The translations under genes were made by a program, and so were the position numbers. DNA of 64,000 nucleotides from Rhodococcus sp. AW25M09 (lineage in GTDB: Bacteria; Actinomycetota; Actinomycetes; Mycobacteriales; Mycobacteriaceae): NCBI RefSeq assembly GCF_000333955.1, contig NZ_CAPS01000109.1, forward strand, positions 62,001-126,000. Direction: 5' to 3'. A model generated the notes under the pieces. It was not told the DNA's origin and searched no databases. It saw only the letters and a list, made by a program, of their open reading frames with translations. How positions within the stretch are numbered: position 1 is the first letter of the stretch; each line of letters starts with the position of its first letter. Positions 50,332 through 58,135 of this stretch are shown here, piece by piece.

Positions 50332-51099
50332 ATGGTCAATCAACGCAGTGCGTCCAGTCAGGGCAATGCGTCCAGTCAGGGCAATGCGTCCAGTCAGGGC
50401 AATGCGTCCAGTCGGCTGGACGCTCCGGTTCGCCCGGCGACCCGCGCCGAATACATGTCGACGTGGTCGACGCTGCACAACGACATCGATCCGTCCTCGT
50501 CGACGCTGGTCAGGTGGTGGCTCAGAGCGGTCTACGCGCTGAGTGCTCCGCTGGTCCGAGCATCCGTGTCCGCCCATGCCGTCACCTGCACCGCCGTCGT
50601 CGTAGCCGGGGCGGCGGTCGCGCTGTCTCGGCCCGGCACCTCGGCACCGCTGCTCGCGGCCGTGCTCATCGCCCTCTCCGGCCTGCTCGACAGTATCGAC
50701 GGCGGCGTCGCGATGATCGGCCGTTCCCAATCTCAGTGGGGTTATCTGCTCGATACCGTCGCGGATCGCTGCAGCGACCTGCTGCTGCTGGCGAGCGGGT
50801 TCGCGCTGGGAGCCCCGATGCCTCTCGTCGTCGCTGTCGGGGTGACGACATTGCTGCACGAGATGGCCCGAGCCCGGGCAGTGGGTGCGGGCATCCCCGA
50901 CGTCGGCTTTCTGACGGTGTGGGAGCGTCCTTCTCGGGTGATCGCTGCAGCGGTCACGGCAACGGTTGCCGGTGCCGCTCCGGCGAGTGCCGGTACTTCG
51001 GCGACCATCGGTATTTCCGTGACGTGCACACTTGCCGTTCTCGGCTTCACCCAGTTGATGTTCGGGTTGCATCGTCGGGCCGATCGAGCTCCGCGGTGA
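50332..51099 (+). CDS. CDP-alcohol phosphatidyltransferase family protein with atypical motif
   Basis: A 255-residue membrane protein with five or six helices. The family motif D-x2-DG-x2-AR-x8-G-x3-D-x3-D is present near residues 120-143 as DSIDGGVAM...GYLLDTVAD, with all four Asp but Met in place of the conserved Arg after Ala. AAGGA stands six bases before ATG 50332. The N-terminal tail contains NASSQG three times in a row. It may still transfer a phospho-alcohol from a CDP donor (for example to inositol or glycerol). The change could alter or weaken the reaction. Confidence 0.8.
   Translation: MVNQRSASSQGNASSQGNASSQGNASSRLDAPVRPATRAEYMSTWSTLHNDIDPSSSTLVRWWLRAVYALSAPLVRASVSAHAVTCTAVVVAGAAVALSRPGTSAPLLAAVLIALSGLLDSIDGGVAMIGRSQSQWGYLLDTVADRCSDLLLLASGFALGAPMPLVVAVGVTTLLHEMARARAVGAGIPDVGFLTVWERPSRVIAAAVTATVAGAAPASAGTSATIGISVTCTLAVLGFTQLMFGLHRRADRAPR
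50349..50413 (+). repeat. 18-base tandem repeat, 3.6 copies
   Basis: TGCGTCCAGTCAGGGCAA is repeated at 50349, 50367 and 50385, with an 11-base partial copy from 50403. It encodes the NASSQG repeats and a slippage event would change protein length without frameshift. Confidence 0.92.
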
Positions 51100-51901
51100 C
51101 CAGCCAGCCGGCGAGTGCCAACACATGAAATACGAACATCCACAGCATGATTGCCACACCCCCGCCGATAGCAGTGAGGCCGCCGAACGGCGCACCCAGA
51201 TCCACCGGTATGGCCAGGAAGAGGATGAACCCGTGTACGAAACCGGTGACTATGGACGAGGTGACCAGTGATCCGACCGTCAACGCCCGCCACCCGACAG
51301 CGCGCGGCGCGATCACCCGATACGTCCATGCCAGGGGGATCGCCAAGATCAGCCACAGGCAATTGAAGCCGAGGAACACGCGCACCGCCATGGCACCGAC
51401 GCCGCCGCCACCGGTCGTTGCTTCGAGAAGCCGCGCAACGGCCAGCACACCTGCCAGCAGTATCGGTGCGGCCGCGAAGAACGGCACCATCGCCAATCGG
51501 CCGCGCCAGCCGGTGAAGGATTCCCGCGTCGGAGAGAACCGCACGATTGCCCTGCGTAGTCCTTCCCCGTAGAACGTTGCCGGAAAGATCGAGATCAGGA
51601 CCCCGAGCGGACCGAGTTCGATTCCGGCGGTAGCCAAACCGTTCACCGCAGCCCGCGCGTCCAACGCATCGGGTAGCAGAGCCGACACGGCATCGAATCC
51701 GGCACGCACCCATTCCGCCGATCCCAGCAGAGCAGTGGCGCGAATGGTGAGCAGGAGCAGTGGCACGACGGCGATGACGGCGTAGAAGGTGAGGCCACCC
51801 GCGATCAACGTGGTGTCCTCGCGGGCAAAGCCGGCTCTGATCGCGTCGAGCCCCCTACCCGCCCGGGTACGAATCGTCGTCACGTGGGAAATGTGCCACA
51901 C
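51047..51901 (-). CDS. YihY/BrkB-family membrane protein
   Basis: A 284-residue protein with six or so helices and the YihY signatures GGLTFYAVIAVVPLLLL and SIFPATFYGEGLRRAI. The family was once thought to be RNase BN and its real role in envelope integrity is unknown. GTG 51901 or 51883 may be the start; neither has a clear ribosome site. Its 3' end overlaps the convergent CDP-alcohol gene by 53 bases. It follows OsmC by 15 bases on the same strand. Confidence 0.85.
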   Translation of the reverse strand: MWHISHVTTIRTRAGRGLDAIRAGFAREDTTLIAGGLTFYAVIAVVPLLLLTIRATALLGSAEWVRAGFDAVSALLPDALDARAAVNGLATAGIELGPLGVLISIFPATFYGEGLRRAIVRFSPTRESFTGWRGRLAMVPFFAAAPILLAGVLAVARLLEATTGGGGVGAMAVRVFLGFNCLWLILAIPLAWTYRVIAPRAVGWRALTVGSLVTSSIVTGFVHGFILFLAIPVDLGAPFGGLTAIGGGVAIMLWMFVFHVLALAGWLVTAELDRPDDATRTSTG

Positions 51902-51916
51902 GACGCCGATACGGCG

Positions 51917-52309
51917 TCATTCAAGGGTCACGTCCACACCGTCGATGACCTTCAAGAACGGGCAGATCGACGTAGCTTGTGCCAGTACCGCTTCGGGGTT
52001 GTCCGTGCCGGGCAGCGAAACCGAGAGCGCGAACGACGCGTCGTAACCGGATTCGTCCGAGTCGGTGAGAACGACGATGCCTTTCACTGCCATCTCATCG
52101 GTGCTGCCGCCGACCGTTCCCAGCGCGATACGCAGAGACTCGACCAGGCAACTCGACAGAGCGGCGGCCATCAACTGCTCGGGGTTGGTGGCATTCCCCG
52201 GCCCTCCGAGCGGCTCGGGTTCGCGTACTTCGAGCGAAAGGCCCCCATCGTCGGAGGTCACTCCCGTTGCGGTGGCAGAGACTGTTGCTGTGTAGAGCGC
52301 GGTGTTCAT
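51917..52309 (-). CDS. OsmC/Ohr-family peroxide reductase
   Basis: A 130-residue OsmC-fold protein with the two redox cysteines in LSSCLVES and ICPFLKVI and the family block NPEQLMAAAL. Such proteins reduce organic hydroperoxides. ATG 52309 (MNTALYTA) is chosen as family members begin so; the ribosome site is weak. It may be co-transcribed with the YihY gene. Confidence 0.85.
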   Translation of the reverse strand: MNTALYTATVSATATGVTSDDGGLSLEVREPEPLGGPGNATNPEQLMAAALSSCLVESLRIALGTVGGSTDEMAVKGIVVLTDSDESGYDASFALSVSLPGTDNPEAVLAQATSICPFLKVIDGVDVTLE

Positions 52310-52413
52310 CGGTCTCGGATGTCCACTCGGCGGTCGGTCGAAACCGACGCATCTGGACGGCTCACGAACACAACCGACCGGTACGTGTCGCTGTTCACAC
52401 ATCCGCGACTCCT

Positions 52414-52439
52414 GTTTGATCGAACCTACCGACGGGTAA
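52414..52439 (+). promoter_or_regulatory. Stress sigma-factor promoter (GTTT-N16-GGGTAA) before the ferritin-like gene
   Basis: GTTT (52414-52417) and GGGTAA (52434-52439) are separated by 16 bases, matching the SigB/SigF-type consensus. The start of the ferritin-like gene lies 80 bases downstream, so its expression in stress is likely. Confidence 0.55.
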
Positions 52440-52518
52440 TGACCGAACAGGGCCGAGTATGACGCTGTGACCCACAAGCATCGGCCGTAAGAAATCGACC
52501 ACCACCGGAAGGGGCACC

Positions 52519-53472
52519 ATGAGCACGAACACGTTGATCGCCCAGTTGCGCGTAGCGCTGCAGCTGACGAACACCGAGATCCAGATCGCGGAAACCCGCG
52601 TCGTTCAGGCGCGCACCGAGGCGGTTCGTAGGGAATTGACCCAGAACGCCGCGAACGGCCGCGACCGCGCTGTCGCCATCGAGGAGGCACTTCGCCATCT
52701 CGGCGGATTGCCCGATGTCATCGCGCCGTTCCTGGGACGCACGCTCGCGGCAGTGAAGTCGGTTGCCGAGCAGGCGCAGCCGTTCGACGAAGCCCTGCTG
52801 GGCGATCTCGCACTCGAGCAGCAGCTGCTGGGCCGCGCCAAGTACATCAAGGCACTGGCGACCGCAGCGAACGAACCGACCGTGGTCGCTCTGGCAACTC
52901 GGCTGTCCACGGCGCATGCTGCCACAGTCGACTGGCTCGAGACCGTGCTCGCAGAAGACGCTCTGGGCGGACCCGCGGCACTGCGCCGCACCCCGTTCCA
53001 GGCTGCCGCGGGTACAGCGGTGAAGATCGTCAACGCTCCGGCCAACTGGTCTGCGCGTGGTCTCGACCGGGCACTCGACGCTGCTCGCGGCACGCCGGAC
53101 CGGCTCAGCGCCTTGCTCGGTCGCGGCGCACACGCCGGAGACGTGGCAGTCAAAACGCTGGCGGCAAGCCGCGACGCAGCTCTCGAGGCAGCCGAGGACT
53201 TCACCCGCAGCGAGGGAGTCGACTCGGTGGCCGACGCAATTCACACCGCCCGCTCCGCCGGCGGAATTCTCGACGCCGACGAGCTGCCGATTGCAGATTA
53301 CGACGACCTCAACGTCTCGGACGCCGTCGCAGCTATCAAGGACCTCACGAATCCGTCCGACGTTCGCACCGTCGTGACCTACGAGGAGGCACACAAGAAC
53401 CGCCATGGAGTCGTGTCCGCAGGACAGACTCGCGTGGCAGCGATCGCCAAGGACGTCATCTCCGTCGATTGA
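52519..53472 (+). CDS. Ferritin-like domain protein
   Basis: A 317-residue protein. The N-terminal 140 residues form a long-helix bundle like the DUF892/YciE group (EEALRHLGGLPDV, LEQQLLGRAKYIKALAT). A charged middle (residues 150-240) and a C-terminal helical module (LPIADYDDLNVSDAVAAIKDL and VVTYEEAHKNRHGV split) follow. GGAAGGGG stands before ATG 52519. This two-part architecture is common in actinobacteria. Diiron or storage function is inferred; clear ferroxidase ligands are not seen. Probably stress-induced. Confidence 0.72.
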   Translation: MSTNTLIAQLRVALQLTNTEIQIAETRVVQARTEAVRRELTQNAANGRDRAVAIEEALRHLGGLPDVIAPFLGRTLAAVKSVAEQAQPFDEALLGDLALEQQLLGRAKYIKALATAANEPTVVALATRLSTAHAATVDWLETVLAEDALGGPAALRRTPFQAAAGTAVKIVNAPANWSARGLDRALDAARGTPDRLSALLGRGAHAGDVAVKTLAASRDAALEAAEDFTRSEGVDSVADAIHTARSAGGILDADELPIADYDDLNVSDAVAAIKDLTNPSDVRTVVTYEEAHKNRHGVVSAGQTRVAAIAKDVISVD

Positions 53473-53501
53473 TGTAGATCGACCGATCCTTTTGCGAATA
53501 C

Positions 53502-53533
53502 CGATGCGGCCCGTGATATTCCGGGCCGCATCG
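53502..53533. terminator. Bidirectional terminator hairpin (12-bp stem)
   Basis: CGATGCGGCCCG (53502-53513) pairs exactly with 53522-53533 over an eight-base loop, between the convergent ferritin-like and alcohol dehydrogenase genes. Confidence 0.85.
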
Positions 53534-53547
53534 CTGTATTCGAAGCC

Positions 53548-54729
53548 CTACGGCTTCAGCAGGACCTTGATGGCACCGTCCTGCTTCTTCTGGAAGATCT
53601 CGTATGCATGCGGAGCCTCCTCGATCGAAAGCTCGTGCGTGGCGAACGAATCGACTCCGAGAGGATCGTCGTCGCCGAGCAACGGCATGATGTCGTCGAC
53701 CCACTTCTTGATGTTCGCCTGCCCCATGCGGAGCTGAATCTGCTTGTCGAACATGGTCATCAGCGGCAGCGGATCGGCCATGCCGCCGTACACCCCGATG
53801 ATCGAGATGGTTCCGCCGCGGCGGACGATATCGATGGCCGAGTACAGCGCGCCGAGTCGATCGACACCGGCCTTCTGCATCATCGGGGCAGCAACGGCGT
53901 CGGGGAGCATTCCGACGATCTGTTGCGCCATCTTGCCGACGGGTGATCCGTGCGCCTCCATGCCCACCGCGTCGATGACTGCGTCCGTGCCCCGGCCTTC
54001 GGTCATCTCGCGGATCACGTCACCGACGCCACCGCTGTGTTCGGCGAGGTTCACCGTCTCGATCCCTCGCGCAGCCGCGCGGGCAAGTCGCTCGGGAACG
54101 AGGTCCACTGCTATCACCCGGGCACCCTTGTGCTGTGCGATGCGCGCGGCCATGTCTCCGATGGGCCCGAGGCCGAGAACCGTCACGGAGCCGCCCTTGG
54201 GAACGGCCGCGTATTCCACCGACTGCCAGGCTGTGGGCAAAACATCCGAGAGGTAGACGAACCGCGAATCAGGCGGTCCCTCGGGGACTTTGATATGCGT
54301 GAACTGTGCCTGCGGGACGCGGAGGTACTCGGCCTGCCCACCGGGGACCTGACCGTAGAGTTTGGAGAATCCGAACAGCGCTGCGCCCATACCCTGGTCG
54401 CGAACCTGTGTGGTCTCGCACTGGGTGTACAGGCTCGAATTGCACATGTAGCAGTGTCCGCAGGAGATCTGGAACGGTATCACAACTCGATCGCCGACTG
54501 CCAAATCACCTGTCTGCGAGCCGACTTCCTCGACGATGCCCATGGGCTCGTGGCCCAGGATGTCGCCCTCGTCCATGAATGCGCCGAGAGTTTCGTACAG
54601 GTGCAGATCCGAGCCGCAAATGTTGGTGGTCGTGATTTTGACGATCGCGTCCGTCGGCTGCTCGATCCGCGGATCGGGAACGGTGTCCACGCTGACATTT
54701 CTCTTGCCCTGCCAGGTCACTGCGCGCAT
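53548..54729 (-). CDS. Zinc-dependent alcohol dehydrogenase (formaldehyde dehydrogenase-like)
   Basis: A 393-residue medium-chain dehydrogenase with catalytic-zinc ligands in NICGSDLHLYE and GHEPMG, the structural-zinc cysteines in CGHCYMCNSSLYTQC, and the NAD motif VLGLGPIGDMAA. The long family block suggests the glutathione-independent formaldehyde dehydrogenase-like group, but the substrate is open. ATG 54729 has GGAAGGA upstream. It may process aldehydes or alcohols made in the methanol or stress pathways, though it lies far from mno. Confidence 0.88.
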   Translation of the reverse strand: MRAVTWQGKRNVSVDTVPDPRIEQPTDAIVKITTTNICGSDLHLYETLGAFMDEGDILGHEPMGIVEEVGSQTGDLAVGDRVVIPFQISCGHCYMCNSSLYTQCETTQVRDQGMGAALFGFSKLYGQVPGGQAEYLRVPQAQFTHIKVPEGPPDSRFVYLSDVLPTAWQSVEYAAVPKGGSVTVLGLGPIGDMAARIAQHKGARVIAVDLVPERLARAAARGIETVNLAEHSGGVGDVIREMTEGRGTDAVIDAVGMEAHGSPVGKMAQQIVGMLPDAVAAPMMQKAGVDRLGALYSAIDIVRRGGTISIIGVYGGMADPLPLMTMFDKQIQLRMGQANIKKWVDDIMPLLGDDDPLGVDSFATHELSIEEAPHAYEIFQKKQDGAIKVLLKP

Positions 54730-54852
54730 GAGGTCCTTCCGGTGGAGCGACACCGAAGTTCGATGTCGTACCCGACGCATTGCCGGTTGTGACGGCTCAC
54801 AAACACATGCGCGGACCGAGATTGGGAGACCTCGCGATGGGTAGTCTCAGGT

Positions 54853-55860
54853 ATGACCGCTTCTCTGTCCGTCAGCTCGACCGTCGCGCGCTCCGCCGCC
54901 TTGCCTGTGCCCTGCGGGCCGATCTCGGAGGCCGTCATCCGGTGCTTGGCCGCAGGCGAGCCGGGCAAAGAGGTGCTCTTACCGACGCCGACCGAGGTCG
55001 ATTCCACGTCCAGAGACGTGCAACTCGCACTTCTGATCTGTTACGAGCTGCACTATCGCGGATTCGAGAGCGTTTCCGATGCGTGGGAATGGGACCCCGA
55101 TCTTCTGCGGCTGCGAGCAACTCTCGAGGCCGCTTTCCTGGACTACGTCCGTGCGCACGTCGAACCCGGGAACGATGCGGCGGCCGAGATGGAGGCACTG
55201 TCCGTCGAGGCGACTTCCGGAAGCGGACCGTCGTGGTTTCTCCGCGATGAGGGTACGTGGGAGCAGATGCGCGAGTATTTCGTGCACCGGTCCGTCTACC
55301 ATCTCAAGGAAGCCGACCCGCACGCTTGGGCGATCCCCCGATTGACCGGTCAGGCCAAAGCTTCTTACGTCGCAGTCGAATTCGACGAGTACGGCGGTGG
55401 CAGGGGCGATCGCGTGCACCAGCATCTCTGGGCCGAATCCATGGTGGCCGCCGACCTCGACGCGTCGTACCTCGGATATGTGAACCGGGTGCCTGCGCAG
55501 ACATTGGCGTGGGTCAACCTGATGTCTCTCTTCGGCCTGCACCGCGGACTGCGTGGTGCCACGGTCGGACACCTTGCCGCCACCGAAATCACGTCGTCGC
55601 CGGGCTCACAGCGGTACGTACAGGGGCTGCAGAGGTTGAAGGCCCCGTCGGCATGTATCGCGTTCTATGCGGAACACGTCGAGGCCGATGCGGTACACGA
55701 GCAGGTACTACGTCACGATGTGGTCGGTAACCTGCTTCGCGATGAGCCCGAGCTCGAGGCCGATGTGGTATTCGGAATGCGCGCACTGGATTTTGTGGAG
55801 AACGAGCTCGCCGAGCACGTGATGTCACGCTGGTCGGCCGGTCAGTCCTCGCTCGACTGA
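54853..55860 (+). CDS. Heme-oxygenase-like diiron oxidase/oxygenase (iron-containing redox enzyme family)
   Basis: A 335-residue all-helical protein. Candidate iron ligands are in YELHYRGF (E65, H67), VYHLKEADPHAW (H150, E153), HQHLWAESM (H191, E195), GHLAATEITSS (E245) and FYAEHVEADAVHEQV (E274, H275, H282). This is the HDO family (SznF and UndA relatives), which uses O2 at a non-heme diiron centre for N-oxygenation, decarboxylation or C-C cleavage. A GGGTAG motif stands eight bases before the ATG, so a near-leaderless transcript is possible. Its 3' end overlaps that of the convergent CDGSH gene by 19 bases. The substrate is unknown. Confidence 0.82.
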   Translation: MTASLSVSSTVARSAALPVPCGPISEAVIRCLAAGEPGKEVLLPTPTEVDSTSRDVQLALLICYELHYRGFESVSDAWEWDPDLLRLRATLEAAFLDYVRAHVEPGNDAAAEMEALSVEATSGSGPSWFLRDEGTWEQMREYFVHRSVYHLKEADPHAWAIPRLTGQAKASYVAVEFDEYGGGRGDRVHQHLWAESMVAADLDASYLGYVNRVPAQTLAWVNLMSLFGLHRGLRGATVGHLAATEITSSPGSQRYVQGLQRLKAPSACIAFYAEHVEADAVHEQVLRHDVVGNLLRDEPELEADVVFGMRALDFVENELAEHVMSRWSAGQSSLD

Positions 55861-56105
55861 GACGGGCGCTTCTTCGCACGATGGCTGGTGTCGCACAGCG
55901 GATAGTTCTTGCTACGCCGACACGTGCACACCGCGACCGCGAATCGGTCGGAAGTCACGCGTGTGCCGTCGTCCAACTCGATCTCGACGGGACCATCGAT
56001 GACGATGGGTCCACCCTTGACGATACGGACGGTGGTGCGCTCGCGTGCCTCGGCTGCGGACACATCATCGCCGTCCGCGCCATCGCCCTCAGCGTCGATC
56101 GGCAC
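55842..56105 (-). CDS. CDGSH iron-sulfur domain protein
   Basis: An 87-residue protein with the complete 2Fe-2S ligand set C60, C62, C71 and H75 in CTCRRSKNYPLCDTSH, the three-Cys-one-His CDGSH signature. A negatively charged N-terminus precedes it; no membrane anchor is seen. It starts at GTG 56105 and overlaps the end of the methyltransferase gene by 17 bases, so they are co-translated. It could carry electrons or a cluster to the neighbouring diiron enzyme. Confidence 0.9.
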   Translation of the reverse strand: MPIDAEGDGADGDDVSAAEARERTTVRIVKGGPIVIDGPVEIELDDGTRVTSDRFAVAVCTCRRSKNYPLCDTSHRAKKRPSQSSED

Positions 56106-56775
56106 GGATGACCACCAGATCCTCGATATCGCGGGATGCTTCGAGCAGTCCGACCTGTTCGAGCCATGCTGCCCGTTGCGTCATGACCGGGCCGAACGAG
56201 ATGGATCGACGTGCCGCTGTGGACACCGTCATGTCCTTGCTGCGCAGCATCGCCTCGGTCCGTTCGGGATTCGAATACTCCGAATGCACCAACATCAGCG
56301 TCCCGCCGGGAACGAGCAGTCCGTGCGCGGCCTCGCACAGCGGATCGAGGACGATGCGGCCGTCGTGGCCGCCGTCCCACGCTCGGTGCGGGCCCTCACC
56401 TGCGGGCACCGCTTCCGAGGGCACGTACGGCGGATTGCAGAGGATCACATCGAAGGGCTGCAGCGCCGCTGCGTCCGCGAACGATCCGTGACGGACATCG
56501 ACATCGACACCGAGATCAGCGGCATTGCGCCGGGCGCACGCTACCGCGAGTGGTGAGATGTCGAAGGCAACAACTTCACGCGCGCCCATCGACGCAGCCG
56601 CGAGAGCAACGGCACCGCTACCGGTACACATGTCCAGCACACGGGCTCCCCGCACCACCCCGGCCTGCGATGCCATCTCGCACAGCAACCACGAATCGTC
56701 TTGAGGTTCATAGACTCCGGGGTCGGCATGTACTGCACGAGTGGATCTGAAGGTTTCGAATTCGGCCGTGGTCAT
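56089..56775 (-). CDS. HemK2-like class I SAM methyltransferase
   Basis: A 228-residue enzyme with the SAM motif VLDMCTGSGAVALAAA and the catalytic NPPYVPSE, which in the HemK/PrmC/HEMK2 group methylates glutamine, lysine or small amines. It lacks the N-terminal domain of PrmC. The start ATG 56775 has GAGAGGAC upstream. It is translated with the CDGSH gene and faces the diiron enzyme. A role in a small-molecule pathway is an inference from this packing. Confidence 0.87.
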   Translation of the reverse strand: MTTAEFETFRSTRAVHADPGVYEPQDDSWLLCEMASQAGVVRGARVLDMCTGSGAVALAAASMGAREVVAFDISPLAVACARRNAADLGVDVDVRHGSFADAAALQPFDVILCNPPYVPSEAVPAGEGPHRAWDGGHDGRIVLDPLCEAAHGLLVPGGTLMLVHSEYSNPERTEAMLRSKDMTVSTAARRSISFGPVMTQRAAWLEQVGLLEASRDIEDLVVIRADRR

Positions 56776-57023
56776 CGAGGTGTCCTCTCGGAGATCGTCG
56801 TCGGGGGACGTCACCCTTTCGGGCTGTGTGCCGAGCGTGGACTCCACTCGAAGGTGGCTATCGTATGCCCGATCGAGTCGATCGCAAACAAGTCGCTTGA
56901 AACCGGGCTTATCGGGTACTCACAGACAACTCGCGGTAAAGATGATGCCGCCATTCACCCAGGTCGGGCTTACACGCACTACGTCGGAGTTCTTCCGGGC
57001 GTGGCTCATGAAGGAGTCTTTCC

Positions 57024-57401
57024 ATGACAGTTCTTCCATCGATCGATCCCGTCTCCGTGGTCGTCGTACCGTCGCTGCGGCAAGTGATGCCGGCACCCAC
57101 CGCCGGTGTGGGCATCAGCGTCACGGAGTTCGGCGGTGCCACCGTCGTCCGGGTCGCCGGGACCCTCGGCGACCGGGATCTCGGTGCCCTGGCGGAAACT
57201 CTCGGCGAGGCCTCGGTCGAGGGTTCGCAGTTGATACTCGATTTGACCGAGGTCGACTCGGTGCCGGTGGGCACCCGAGCAATTCTCGACGCCACGTCGA
57301 TGCATCTGAGCCGGTGGGCTACTCGGTTGTCGGTGGCTGCACCGACCGACATTGCGCAGACCTTGGGTGCGGAACCGTCGGGCCGCACGGTATTCCACTA
57401 G
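57024..57401 (+). CDS. STAS-domain protein
   Basis: A 125-residue protein with a STAS fold from residue 30 (GISVTEFGGATVVRVAGTLGDRDL and LILDLTEVDSVPVGTRAIL). The serine that is phosphorylated in SpoIIAA-type antagonists lies in an altered DSVPVG context, so phospho-control is doubtful. AAGGAG is eight bases before ATG 57024. A free STAS protein usually binds an anti-sigma factor; none is near, but the glutaminase next door carries a STAS domain. Confidence 0.78.
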   Translation: MTVLPSIDPVSVVVVPSLRQVMPAPTAGVGISVTEFGGATVVRVAGTLGDRDLGALAETLGEASVEGSQLILDLTEVDSVPVGTRAILDATSMHLSRWATRLSVAAPTDIAQTLGAEPSGRTVFH

Positions 57402-57439
57402 TCGCTCGTTGCCGCTCTCGCGCTCGACGAGTACTCGGC

Positions 57440-58120
57440 TTGACCTCGCATGCCGTCGACGGCCACTACGACGTGCTCTTCCTGGGTGGCGGCAACGCCG
57501 GAGTGAGCGCGGCGGCACGCGCGATTCGCCTCGGTCTCACCGATGTAGCGGTGGTGGGGGGGTCGACCCCCACGAGAAGGTCGCCACGACCGCGTCCGGT
57601 CGGCGATTCGGTTATCGAGACCTGATCGTCGGCACCGGTCTGGTACCGGATGACGGCGCTCTTCCCGGAATTGACGCGGCCGCCGACTCCGCTGCGGTGA
57701 CGAGCAACTATCTGGGCCGAGCAGAGAAAACCTGGCAGCTGATATCCGATTTTCCGCAATCCCAGAGTGGCCCGTCCTCCGAGCGCAGCACTGCGGTGTT
57801 CACGGTGCCGCGACCACCCGTAGGCTGCACCGGGACCACCCTCAAACCGCTGTTCCTGGCCGCCGCCCACTGGCGAGAGACCGGGCAACTCGACGACATC
57901 GACATCAAGCTGGTGGTCGACCGCGAGGTGCTACTCGATGTACCCCAGCTGGATTCGGTGCTGCCGTCTCATCGCGGCAGAGTTCGATCGCACCGGGACT
58001 CTCACACCCTCGCTACCGTCGTTTCTCGATCCGGTGAAGGCGCGCCGGTCCGCCTGGTTGTTCGATCGCTACGGACTGCCACTGACCTACTGGAACATGA
58101 TTCTCCGCGGACGGCTCTGA
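57440..58120 (+). pseudogene. Sulfide:quinone oxidoreductase-like flavoprotein, frameshifted and internally deleted
   Basis: Three fragments of one FAD-dependent enzyme lie in order in two frames. The N-terminal YDVLFLGGGNAGVSAAAR (57466-57520) is followed by YRDLIVGTGLVPDDGALPG...TVPRPPVGCTGTTLKPLFLAAAHW in another frame, then a C-terminal FDRTGTLTPSLPSFLDP...FDRYGLPLTYWNM back in the first frame, ending at TGA 58120. From memory of relatives of about 390 residues, some 40 residues are missing after the first block and over 130 before the last. It cannot make a working enzyme. Confidence 0.85.
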
Positions 58121-58135
58121 GGCACCTGACACGGA

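Noticed and set aside
50349-50413. CRISPR-like direct repeats
   Set aside because: The units are contiguous without spacers, in frame, and inside a coding sequence.
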